Source: Pseudomonadota bacterium (GTDB taxonomy: Bacteria; Pseudomonadota; Gammaproteobacteria; Burkholderiales; Gallionellaceae). From it: 8,647 nucleotides of DNA. The position numbers and the translations under genes were made by a program. Shown piece after piece: positions 1 through 6,057 of the stretch. The stretch spans positions 1 through 8,647 of the forward strand of contig JAJXTL010000125.1 of NCBI GenBank assembly GCA_021783855.1, written 5' to 3'. The notes beneath the pieces were generated by a model, which was not told the DNA's origin, did no database searches, and saw only the letters and a list, made by a program, of their open reading frames with translations. The first letter of the stretch is position 1. The number at the start of each line of letters is the position of its first letter.

Positions 1-324
1 TGGTGCTTGAAACCGCCCAGCTAATGCCGTCTCTTTGAGAGATGTTTTCTGCTTAACTACAGGAAAAGATTCACCGGAAGGCGGTGCGAGACTAAACAGA
101 ACACTATCCCTGCTGGCAAATCTTTGCACTTCAGCAGTTGATACTTGAACAATACGCTTTCCAGAATCCTCTGCCTTTTTTCTTAACGCATCAATTTCAA
201 ATTGCAACTTCTCATTCTCAAGATGAACTTTTTTCACCTCGCGAAGCTGAATAGCAAAACCAACTATGCCAGCAATCGGAGTAGCAATTGATAACGCAAT
301 AATCCAAAAAATATGCAAATCCAT
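1..324 (-). CDS. hypothetical membrane-anchored coiled-coil protein, N-terminal part (runs off left edge)
   Basis: An open frame of 108 codons runs from an ATG at 324-322 to the left edge with no stop. It begins MDLHIFWIIALSIATPIAG, so residues 5-26 form one hydrophobic segment typical of an N-terminal membrane anchor. Residues 27-58 are charged and heptad-like (LREVKKVHLENEKLQFEIDA), suggesting a short coiled coil. Beyond that the visible part is polar. The start codon touches the aroC stop with no spacer (TAGATG), and a GAAGA lies about 6 bases upstream as a weak ribosome site, so translation is probably coupled to aroC. Base use is visibly AT-richer than in aroC: 181-240 contains 20 G/C in 60 bases. 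I do not recognise the family. The open frame, the sensible membrane profile and the exact junction make a real gene likely, but its C-terminal domain lies outside the window. Confidence 0.6.
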   Translation of the reverse strand, partial: MDLHIFWIIALSIATPIAGIVGFAIQLREVKKVHLENEKLQFEIDALRKKAEDSGKRIVQVSTAEVQRFASRDSVLFSLAPPSGESFPVVKQKTSLKETALAGRFQAP

Positions 325-1413
325 CTACTGTATCTTCGGTGTCCCGCACACCACGTCCGCGTTCTGCGCGCGATGGCGCAGCGCATGGTCGATCAGCACC
401 AGCGCCAGCATCGCTTCGGCAATCGGGGTTGCACGGATGCCGACGCAGGGATCGTGACGACCGTGCGTCGCCACCATCACCGGTTCGCCTTGCAAGTTGA
501 CAGAACGGCGCGGGATGCGAATGCTGGAAGTGGGTTTGATCGCCAGGTGCGCGACAATATTCTGCCCGGTTGAAATACCGCCCAGAATACCGCCCGAATG
601 GTTCGACAAGAAACCGTCAGGCGTCATCTCGTCGCCATGCTCACTGCCTTTTTGCGTCACGCAAGCGAAACCATCACCGATCTCCACGCCTTTTGCGGCA
701 TTAATCCCCATCAGCGCGTAGGCGATTTCGGCATCCAGCCGGTCGTAGACCGGCTCACCCCAACCGACCGGCACGTTTTCAGCCACGACAGTCAGCTTCG
801 CGCCAATCGAATCGCCGGATTTACGCAGCGCGTCCATATAGTCTTCCAGCGGTGCGACCAGAGCAGGATCAGCCGCAAAAAACGGGTTATCGTTCACGCC
901 CTCCCAGCTTTTGAACGGCATATCGATTTCGCCCAGCTGAGAAATATAACCGCGTATCACCACGCCGTAACGTTCAGACAGCCACTTTTTGGCGATAGCC
1001 CCGGCCGCCACGCGCACCGCCGTTTCGCGCGCCGATGAACGTCCGCCGCCGCGATGGTCGCGAAAGCCGTATTTTTGCGTGTAGGTATAATCCGCGTGTC
1101 CGGGACGGAAGGTCTCGCTGATGTTGCCGTAATCCTTACTGCGCTGATCTTCGTTACGGATCAGCAGCGCAATCGGCGTGCCGGTGGTCTTGCCTTCGAA
1201 CACGCCGGAGAGAATCTCTACGGTATCCGATTCGCGCCGCTGTGTGACATGGCGCGAAGTACCCGGCTTGCGTCTGTCCAGATCATGCTGAATATCGGAT
1301 TCTGACAGAGCAAGACCTGGCGGGCAGCCATCCACCACACAACCAATCGCAGCCCCGTGCGACTCGCCGAACGAAGTCACCGTAAAAAGAGTACCGAATG
1401 TATTTCCTGACAT
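325..1413 (-). CDS. aroC: chorismate synthase AroC
   Basis: Chorismate synthase converts 5-enolpyruvylshikimate-3-phosphate to chorismate, the last step of the cytoplasmic shikimate pathway, and needs reduced FMN. The 362-residue protein has the full family length. It carries the N-terminal FGESHG signature (residues 15-20, His19), [20 protein letters not shown] (103-122, His106), [18 protein letters not shown] (122-139), and the C-terminal block [18 protein letters not shown] (318-335). The two histidines match the known general acid/base residues of the family. The ATG at 1413 gives the conserved MSGNTFG start; the only ribosome site is a weak GAGAC about 5 bases upstream. The gene is divergent from the dehydrogenase at 1503 across an 89-base spacer, and its stop abuts the next minus-strand gene. 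Nothing in the protein looks damaged. Confidence 0.98.
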   Translation of the reverse strand: MSGNTFGTLFTVTSFGESHGAAIGCVVDGCPPGLALSESDIQHDLDRRKPGTSRHVTQRRESDTVEILSGVFEGKTTGTPIALLIRNEDQRSKDYGNISETFRPGHADYTYTQKYGFRDHRGGGRSSARETAVRVAAGAIAKKWLSERYGVVIRGYISQLGEIDMPFKSWEGVNDNPFFAADPALVAPLEDYMDALRKSGDSIGAKLTVVAENVPVGWGEPVYDRLDAEIAYALMGINAAKGVEIGDGFACVTQKGSEHGDEMTPDGFLSNHSGGILGGISTGQNIVAHLAIKPTSSIRIPRRSVNLQGEPVMVATHGRHDPCVGIRATPIAEAMLALVLIDHALRHRAQNADVVCGTPKIQ

Positions 1414-1502
1414 GATCTGTCTCGCAAAAAGAGTCCGTGAAGTTTAACATAGCAGCGCGTTGCAAAAAACGCAGTTCTTCCCCAAGAAAGGAGGTTTAAG
1501 CA

Positions 1503-2504
1503 ATGAAAGCCATACTGATGAGCCAGCCTGGCGATGCCGGCGTTTTACAATTGCATAAAATCGCCAAACCCGAATTGCCTTCGCCACACCATGTGCGTGT
1601 AAAACTGGTCGCCGCCGGCATCAATCCGCTGGACACCAAACTGCGCGCAAAACCCGTTTATCATCCCGACAAACTGCCCGCGATACTGGGTTGCGACGGA
1701 GCCGGCATCATCGAAAAAACCGGCCGCAAGGTGACGCGATTCAAAATAGGCGATGCGGTGTATTTCTGTAACGGCGGCATCGGCGACGAGCCGGGCAACT
1801 ATGCCGAATACACCACGCTGCACGAGGACTACTGCGCTGCGCCGCCTGCAAACATCAGCCTTGAGGATGCAGCCGCCCTGCCGCTGGCATATATTACGGC
1901 CTGGGAAGCGCTGATTGAACGCGTCGACTTGCAGTCAGGGCAAACGATACTCATCCACGCCGCCGCTGGCGGTGTGGGACACCTCGCCGTACAGCTCGCC
2001 CACAAAATAGGTGCGCGCATTGCCGTCACCGTCAGCGACACCAGAAAAGCGGGGCTTGCTCATGCATTCGGTGCCGGGAAAATCATCAATTACAGGGAGC
2101 AGGATTTCGTACAGGAAACGCTGAACTGGACTAACGGATTGGGCGCAGATGTCGTGTTCGATACGGTAGGCGGCGATACGTTTTTGCGTTGTCTCAGTGC
2201 CGTGCGCGTCGGCGGTAAAATCGTCAGCCTGTTGTCCACCCCGCTCTCCCTTGCCGACACGCAACTGGCAAGGCTGCGCAACTTGTCGCTATGCTATGAA
2301 CTGATGCTCACCCCTCAGGTGATGAAATCACATCCTGAACGCATCCGTCAGCGCAAGATACTCGAACACTGCGCTCAACAGGTGGCAGCGGGCGAGATCG
2401 GCGTACTGGTCACGCACCGGTATCCGATGGCACAGGCATGCGACGCACACCTTCTGCTCGAAGCGGGCGGCATTACCGGCAAGATCATTCTGACGATGGA
2501 ATAA
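1503..2504 (+). CDS. zinc-independent quinone oxidoreductase-like dehydrogenase (MDR superfamily)
   Basis: A complete 333-residue medium-chain dehydrogenase/reductase of the quinone oxidoreductase (zeta-crystallin) type. These enzymes use NAD(P)H to reduce quinones or activated alkenes in the cytoplasm. The GroES-like domain covers about residues 1-125 (AAGINPLDTKLR at 38-49, LGCDGAGIIE at 62-71, GDAVYF at 83-88). The Rossmann nucleotide-binding domain follows, with HAAAGGVGHLAVQLA (152-166) as its glycine motif and DVVFDTVGG (216-224). The cysteine cluster for structural zinc and the usual catalytic zinc ligands are absent, which fits the zinc-free branch. The start is secure: AAAGGAGG (1487-1494) sits 8 bases before the ATG and nearly matches the full anti-Shine-Dalgarno sequence. 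The tatD-like gene follows after 15 bases, so the two are probably co-transcribed. The substrate cannot be read from the sequence. Confidence 0.9.
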   Translation: MKAILMSQPGDAGVLQLHKIAKPELPSPHHVRVKLVAAGINPLDTKLRAKPVYHPDKLPAILGCDGAGIIEKTGRKVTRFKIGDAVYFCNGGIGDEPGNYAEYTTLHEDYCAAPPANISLEDAAALPLAYITAWEALIERVDLQSGQTILIHAAAGGVGHLAVQLAHKIGARIAVTVSDTRKAGLAHAFGAGKIINYREQDFVQETLNWTNGLGADVVFDTVGGDTFLRCLSAVRVGGKIVSLLSTPLSLADTQLARLRNLSLCYELMLTPQVMKSHPERIRQRKILEHCAQQVAAGEIGVLVTHRYPMAQACDAHLLLEAGGITGKIILTME

Positions 2505-2519
2505 AACAAATAAACAACC

Positions 2520-3365
2520 ATGCTGATCGACACACACTGCCATCTGGACGCTGCCGAATTCGGTATGGATCAGGCCGCGCTGGTGATGGCCGCGAATTCA
2601 GCAGGAGTCGGGCGCATTGTGATTCCTTCCGTGGAGCGCGCCAATTTCGCCGCTGTGCACACGCTCTGCGAACAATACCCTTGCTGCTCGCCTGCCTACG
2701 GCATCCACCCGATGTATACAGACGGCGCGACGCCGGAGGATATTAACGCCCTGCGCGACTATCTGCGTGAGCATCAGCCCGTCGCGGTTGGCGAAATCGG
2801 TCTTGATTTTTTTATCGAAAATTACCATCAGGCACGACAGGAACACTTTTTTCTTGAACAACTCAAACTGGCGCGCGAGTTCGAGTTGCCGGTATTGCTG
2901 CATATCCGCCGCGCGCAGGACACCGTCCTCAAGCACCTGCGAAAATTTTATGGAAGCGGCGGCCTCGCTTCGACCAGCTCAGGACATGCTTCGACAAAGC
3001 TCAGGACAGGCCCTTCGACTTCGCTCAGGACAGGCATTATCCATGCTTTTTCCGGCAGTCGGCAACAGGCGGACGAATTCATCAAGCTGGGCTTCAAGCT
3101 GGGTTTCGGCGGTGCTACAACCTACCCGCGCGCCACGCGCCTGCATGAACTGCTGCGAACCCTGCCGATAGACAGCATCGTACTGGAAACCGATGCGCCC
3201 GACATGCCGCCTGCCTTTCTGGCGCGCGGCGAACCCAACAAACCCGAATATCTGCCGCGCATCGCACGGATAATTGCTGAATTGCGCGGCATTTCGCCCG
3301 AAGCACTGGCACGGGCAACTACGGAAAATGCCTTGAGTGTTCTGAATCTGCCAAGACCGTTATAA
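2520..3365 (+). CDS. yjjV: YjjV/TatD-family metal-dependent hydrolase with in-frame repeat insertion
   Basis: A TatD-family hydrolase, a TIM-barrel metal-dependent nuclease or deoxyribonuclease fold acting in the cytoplasm. The metal ligands are visible: DTHCHLD (His6, His8), GEIGLDF (Glu92), LLHIRR (His128), IIHAFSGS (His175) and LETDAPDMP (Asp225). The ending LETDAPDMPPAF followed by EPNKPEYLP resembles E. coli YjjV more than TatD itself. The protein has 281 residues, but removing residues 149-172 leaves about 257, close to the usual YjjV length near 260. Those residues (ASTSSGH, ASTKLRTG, PSTSLRTG) are encoded by three copies of a DNA repeat placed in the loop just before the His175 strand; frame and all catalytic residues are kept. 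No clear Shine-Dalgarno precedes the ATG, and with only 15 bases to the gene before, translational coupling is plausible. tcdA follows after 7 bases. Family assignment is firm; orthology to YjjV rather than YcfH or TatD is likely, not proven. Confidence 0.92.
   Translation: MLIDTHCHLDAAEFGMDQAALVMAANSAGVGRIVIPSVERANFAAVHTLCEQYPCCSPAYGIHPMYTDGATPEDINALRDYLREHQPVAVGEIGLDFFIENYHQARQEHFFLEQLKLAREFELPVLLHIRRAQDTVLKHLRKFYGSGGLASTSSGHASTKLRTGPSTSLRTGIIHAFSGSRQQADEFIKLGFKLGFGGATTYPRATRLHELLRTLPIDSIVLETDAPDMPPAFLARGEPNKPEYLPRIARIIAELRGISPEALARATTENALSVLNLPRPL
2964..3035 (+). repeat. triple copy of interspersed repeat inserted inside the TatD-family gene
   Basis: Three imperfect direct copies, starting at 2967, 2988 and 3012, share CTTCGAC, then a 3-4 base variable core (CAG, AAAG, TTCG), then CTCAGGACA. 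The second and third also share the tail GGC. Steps of 21 and 24 bases are both multiples of three, so the hydrolase frame stays open. The whole block, 72 bases if counted from after GGC at 2961-2963 to ATT at 3036, codes for 24 residues. I recall the CTTCGACAAGCTCAGGACAGGC-type motif as a repeat scattered through many proteobacterial genomes; that is memory, not a search result. Confidence 0.85.
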
Positions 3366-3372
3366 TTCCGTC

Positions 3373-4104
3373 ATGAAAAATATTATCCCACCCCAGTTCG
3401 AACGCACTGAAATCCTGTTAGGCATTGAAGGCATTGCACGCCTCGCCAGCCGCCACGTATTCATCGCCGGCATGGGCGGCGTGGGTTCCTACTGCACCGA
3501 AGCGCTGGCCCGCGCAGGCATCGGTCGTTTGACGCTGCTCGATCATGATGTGGTGGCGCCCAGCAATATCAACCGCCAGCTGCCGGCGCTCTTATCCACC
3601 GTCGGGCAATCCAAGGCGGAAATCATGCGCGAGCGCATTGCGGACATCAATCCCGATTGCCGGGTGACGCTGTTGAAAGTGTTCCTCACTACCGAAAACG
3701 TCAACGAACTGGTGCCCGCCGATTGCGACTACGTGATCGACTGCATCGATTCCATGGCATGCAAGGAAGCGCTGGTGGCGGAAAGTTTCAAGCGCGGACT
3801 GAGGGTCGCTTCCAGCATGGGTGCCGGCAACCGGCTGGACCCCTCTCGCATCAGGCTGGCTGACATCAGCAAAACAGAGATGTGCCCGCTGGCCCGCCAG
3901 ATGCGCAAGCGTCTGTTAAAGCACCACAATATCCGCCGCGGCATCCTCACCGTGTACTCCGATGAACAACCGGAAGCGCCGCTGCCCCCGCAACCCACCT
4001 CGCAAGGCCGCCCGCGTGCGGTAAACGGCACCATCAGCTACATGCCGCCGCTGTTCGGCTATATGCTGGCGGGCGCTGTAATCAACAAGCTGCTGGCAGA
4101 GTAA
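3373..4104 (+). CDS. tcdA: tRNA threonylcarbamoyladenosine dehydratase TcdA
   Basis: An E1-like (ThiF/MoeB superfamily) ATP-dependent enzyme that dehydrates t6A at tRNA position 37 to its cyclic form ct6A, which helps decode ANN codons. The 243-residue protein opens with the family's FERTEILLG, then shows the nucleotide-binding GMGGVGSYCTEALAR (33-47), LLDHD (55-59, Asp57), NINRQL (65-70), Lys81 and YVIDCIDS (120-127). These correspond to adenylate-binding positions in E1-like enzymes. The block ADISKTEMCPLARQMRKRL (163-181) and the ending NGTISYMPPLFGYMLAG (218-234) are typical of TcdA rather than ThiF or MoeB. The protein is somewhat shorter than E. coli TcdA and, from memory of that protein, lacks its cysteine near the C-terminus. 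The ATG lies 7 bases after the hydrolase stop with no strong ribosome site, suggesting coupling or leaderless translation. Confidence 0.93.
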   Translation: MKNIIPPQFERTEILLGIEGIARLASRHVFIAGMGGVGSYCTEALARAGIGRLTLLDHDVVAPSNINRQLPALLSTVGQSKAEIMRERIADINPDCRVTLLKVFLTTENVNELVPADCDYVIDCIDSMACKEALVAESFKRGLRVASSMGAGNRLDPSRIRLADISKTEMCPLARQMRKRLLKHHNIRRGILTVYSDEQPEAPLPPQPTSQGRPRAVNGTISYMPPLFGYMLAGAVINKLLAE

Positions 4105-4108
4105 TCTT

Positions 4109-4125
4109 GCCGGTGGCAGACCGGC
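4109..4125 (+). terminator. possible weak terminator hairpin after tcdA
   Basis: GCCGGT (4109-4114) and ACCGGC (4120-4125) form a perfect 6-bp GC-rich stem with a 5-base loop, starting 4 bases after the tcdA stop. A run of five T (4136-4140) lies 10 bases beyond the stem, farther than in a classic intrinsic terminator. It could instead be the first arm of the larger folded element that follows. Confidence 0.3.
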
Positions 4126-4307
4126 TACTGGTTACTTTTTCTTGCGTCGCCAAGAATAAAGTAAGCAAAAAGAAGGCGCCCCCGGTTTGCCGCGCCTGCA
4201 GCGTTCCCTCGATAGTCGCAAACAAACGGGGCTGCGCAACTCGCCCAACTTTACCGCTTGTTTGTGATTATCTTCGGCGGCGCACAGGGGATGAAAAAAA
4301 TCCGAAG
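4109..4307. repeat. structured intergenic repeat-like element with multiple inverted repeats
   Basis: The spacer after tcdA (4105-4417) has no credible gene but is rich in dyads. TTACTTTTTCTTG (4132-4144) pairs with CAAGAATAAAGTAA (4151-4164) across a 6-base loop with a single bulged base. Bases 4211-4229 pair with 4254-4272 over 19 positions: 16 Watson-Crick pairs, two G-T pairs (4215/4268 and 4218/4265) and one A-C mismatch (4226/4257), with a 24-base loop. CTTCGG (4272-4277) can also pair with CCGAAG (4302-4307). The text around GTTACTTTTTCTTG and AACGGGGCTGCGCAACTCGC reminds me of a sequence recurring between genes in proteobacterial genomes, often mis-annotated as small proteins. Hairpins are seen directly; repeat-family membership is from memory. 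Confidence 0.55.
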
Positions 4308-4345
4308 CAAGCACTCCGAATCAAATTTTCTTTACCTACCAAAAA

Positions 4346-4379
4346 ATGATAGGGCACCCTTTTTAACTTTTTTTATCAT
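4346..4379 (-). terminator. possible weak terminator of the DsrE-like gene
   Basis: Read on the minus strand, downstream of the stop at 4418, ATGATA (4379-4374) can pair with TATCAT (4351-4346) and is followed by a run of six T (complement of 4340-4345 region A-tract). The stem is short and AT-rich, with a long loop containing GGGTGCCC, so this is only a suggestion. Confidence 0.2.
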
Positions 4380-4417
4380 CGCAATACCCGGGATATGCCT
4401 GCCTGTCCATTCAGTAT

Positions 4418-4939
4418 TCACTTCTCGGGAGCAGGCATCAGAATAGGGACAACGAGTGCATATCCCAGCGATTCGTAGTGCGCAATAGAGGGGTATGCGC
4501 CCGAATTCACAACGGCGGGATTTTTTTCGGTGAGTCCTTCCATATCAGCGGGTACCAGATGCGCGCTTTGGACTGAGTTACCGCAAAATTCCACTTTAAC
4601 GCCCTTGTTTGCAAGATCCACCCATTGATCGACTATCCCCTGCTGGTCAAGGTAATTTTTCTTTGCAAACATGGCAACGTAAGGCCCTTCGACGATCACC
4701 ACCAGCTTCGTGCCGGGATGCTCGATGATGCGGGAGGCAACCATGGTGCTGTATTTCACCGTCTCGGCATCTTTGGCCTTGAGATCCATGATGATTTTCA
4801 GGTCATGAAACTTCTCGGTGTGTCGATCAATCGCAGTTCCCCCGGGCGCAAACGATTCATCTCCTGCGCTCGCAGAACATATCGGCAGCAAGGCATTCAG
4901 GGATGCCGCCAGAACCAATGTTTTCAATATCATTTTCAT
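4418..4939 (-). CDS. exported DsrE-like protein
   Basis: A 173-residue protein with a clear Sec signal peptide (MKMILKTLVLAASLNALLPI, then CSASA before a likely cut near residue 25). The Cys at 21 lacks a proper lipobox, so a lipoprotein is unlikely. The mature part has the DsrE/DsrF-like alternating strand-helix pattern: FHDLKIIMDLK (44-54), TKLVVIVEGPYVAMF (77-91), LANKGVKVEFCGNSV (109-123, Cys119), then HYESLGYALVVPIL (154-167). Cys119 in the F-C-G-N context matches the conserved cysteine of this fold, used in sulfur relay in cytoplasmic members; exported members have no settled role. The open frame extends upstream to 5017, but the ATG at 4939 is preferred because GGAG lies about 10 bases before it and it begins the signal peptide. 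It is divergent from the operon at 5214. Confidence 0.82.
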   Translation of the reverse strand: MKMILKTLVLAASLNALLPICSASAGDESFAPGGTAIDRHTEKFHDLKIIMDLKAKDAETVKYSTMVASRIIEHPGTKLVVIVEGPYVAMFAKKNYLDQQGIVDQWVDLANKGVKVEFCGNSVQSAHLVPADMEGLTEKNPAVVNSGAYPSIAHYESLGYALVVPILMPAPEK

Positions 4940-5028
4940 ATACCCTACTCCATTCCGTTGATAACGTTTATCGTGAAAGACTGGCAGCTGATGCTTGCGT
5001 TGCTTTGGACAGCGCAAACAGGTTTTGA

Positions 5029-5057
5029 AGTAGAACTCATCCGACTTTGCTCGTCAA
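5029..5057 (-). promoter_or_regulatory. possible sigma-70 promoter for the DsrE-like gene
   Basis: On the minus strand TTGACG (5057-5052) is separated by 17 bases from TCTACT (5034-5029). The -35 box matches the consensus at five of six positions, but the -10 box matches only four and lacks the important second A. It lies about 90 bases upstream of the ATG. This is a weak candidate given for completeness. Confidence 0.22.
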
Positions 5058-5112
5058 GCGACGTATGCTGACCGGGAGTCGAAATAACGGATGAATAGGG
5101 AGCCCTCACATA

Positions 5113-5157
5113 GTTGACTAAATTATGTTGACTAAATAAGGGCCGTTATTGTAGATT
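5113..5157 (+). promoter_or_regulatory. tandem TTGACTAAAT repeat, candidate promoter/operator
   Basis: GTTGACTAAAT occurs twice in tandem, at 5113-5123 and 5127-5137, with a period of 14 bases. Each copy contains TTGACT, a near-consensus -35 hexamer. The second (5128-5133) is followed after 18 bases by TAGATT (5152-5157), a moderate -10 box, which would start transcription roughly 50 bases before the ATG at 5214. The repetition goes beyond what a promoter needs and could be two half-sites for a regulator. The repeat is seen directly; promoter and operator roles are inferred. Confidence 0.45.
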
Positions 5158-5213
5158 GACCGCCTGTCACAAGTGGCTCATTGTGGGCAGTGTTCATAAC
5201 CCGAGGAGAAACC

Positions 5214-5555
5214 ATGCGCAACTTAAATCGTCTGATTTTTGCAGTAGTATTTGGATCTGTTGTTTCCACCGCATTTGCAGCTGAAAACAGTGTTACGTTC
5301 ATTTCACCTCAGGATGGCGCAACGCTGGATGCCATGGCAGAAAACAAGGTCACCTATGATGTCACCGTCGGCCCGGGTGGAGATCACACGCATCTTTTCG
5401 TGGACGGCAAGCAGGTTGCCGTGCTGCGCGAACTCAAGGGCAGTCATACGCTCGAAGCGCTGTCCCCGGGCAAGCACGAGCTCTGCATCAAGATCGTCAA
5501 CAAGTCGCATACCCCGATCGGCGTTGATAAATGCGTCCACGTCACGGTGAAGTAA
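5214..5555 (+). CDS. small periplasmic protein with beta-sandwich-like fold, unknown function
   Basis: A 113-residue exported protein. Residues 1-22 (MRNLNRLIFAVVFGSVVSTA, then FA) form a signal peptide with an AFA|AE cleavage site. The mature part, about 91 residues, has short alternating strands: VTFISPQDGATL (27-38), KVTYDVTVG (45-53), HTHLFVDGKQVAVL (58-71), HELCIKIVNKS (88-98), KCVHVTVK (106-113). This resembles the small immunoglobulin-like domains described under DUF4399/DUF6130, which share the P-x-D/D-G and H-x-H-x-x-V-D-G patterns. That similarity is from memory and unconfirmed. Cys91 and Cys107 could form a disulfide. His58 and His60 sit beside the VDG turn and might bind metal. 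The ATG at 5214 is chosen over an upstream frame start at 5181 because GAGGAG (5203-5208) lies 5 bases before it and the signal peptide begins there. The membrane-protein gene starts one base after the stop. Confidence 0.82.
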   Translation: MRNLNRLIFAVVFGSVVSTAFAAENSVTFISPQDGATLDAMAENKVTYDVTVGPGGDHTHLFVDGKQVAVLRELKGSHTLEALSPGKHELCIKIVNKSHTPIGVDKCVHVTVK

Positions 5556-5556
5556 C

Positions 5557-5958
5557 TTGATCGATCTGCAAAATCTGGCTTACGCAATAGACCAGGTGGC
5601 GCACAATTTTGGCGCAGTCGCCGTAACCGGCGGCGCGCTGGCCGGCATCCTGATTGAAAATTCCTTATCCAGGCGAAGGCTGGCATGGGCCGTGCTGACC
5701 GGCTGGGGAGCACAGATTGCCAGCGGCATGCTGTTCGGCCTGATCAGCTTCTCCTTTTATCATCATTTTCCGGACATTTCCGGGATCGCCCAGGTTGCGC
5801 TGATCATCAAGGTAAGCTGCGCTACAACCGGTTTTCTGCTGGCAGCGGCTTATTTGCGGCGAATCACACTTTGTCCGGAAAAATGGACCTGGCTGATATT
5901 GTTCGCACTCGCTGTCACTGCGCTGTCCGGCGCGGCATTTCTCAGGTGGTTTTCCTGA
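5557..5958 (+). CDS. four-helix integral membrane protein, unknown function (TTG start)
   Basis: A 133-residue protein with four hydrophobic segments at about residues 17-33 (FGAVAVTGGALAGI), 43-65 (AWAVLTGWGAQIASGMLFGL), 76-100 (GIAQVALIIKVSCATTGFLL) and 110-128 (WTWLILFALAVTALSGAAF). Positively charged loops (SRRR at 38-41, RR at 101-102) help set topology. His16 near the first helix and His69-His70 after the second are possible heme or metal ligands, but no known cofactor motif can be claimed. The start is TTG at 5557, one base after the preceding stop, with GGTGA (5546-5550) six bases upstream; no better ATG lies near the start of the first helix. The tight join implies translational coupling and a joint function with the secreted protein before it. 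I do not recognise the family. Confidence 0.72.
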   Translation: MIDLQNLAYAIDQVAHNFGAVAVTGGALAGILIENSLSRRRLAWAVLTGWGAQIASGMLFGLISFSFYHHFPDISGIAQVALIIKVSCATTGFLLAAAYLRRITLCPEKWTWLILFALAVTALSGAAFLRWFS

Positions 5959-6057
5959 GCCGAACGGAACCATAAGCTATGCGAGCTTCACCTTATCAGG
6001 CATATGACGGACGCCAAATTTTCGGCGCAGCACAAGCAATCGGCTGCGTGGACCAGT

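Noticed and set aside
598..1038. 146-codon plus-strand open frame (and several shorter ones at 313-1305)
   Set aside because: It lies wholly antisense to aroC, whose protein is conserved along its full length. It has no ribosome site and no recognisable domain.
2964..3035. CRISPR array
   Set aside because: Copies are adjacent without spacers, only three in number, and lie inside a conserved coding frame.
2767..3171. 134-codon plus-strand frame across the repeat block
   Set aside because: It overlaps the conserved hydrolase in another frame. Its serine- and arginine-rich text is what out-of-frame reading of this gene and the stop-free repeat would give.
4107..4349. 80-codon frame after tcdA (MPVADRLLVTFSCVAKNK start)
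   Set aside because: It spans the inverted repeats of the folded element, lacks a ribosome site, and resembles the spurious proteins often called from such spacer repeats.
4625..5071. 148-codon plus-strand frame
   Set aside because: It is antisense to the DsrE-like gene, which has a signal peptide, ribosome site and family motifs.
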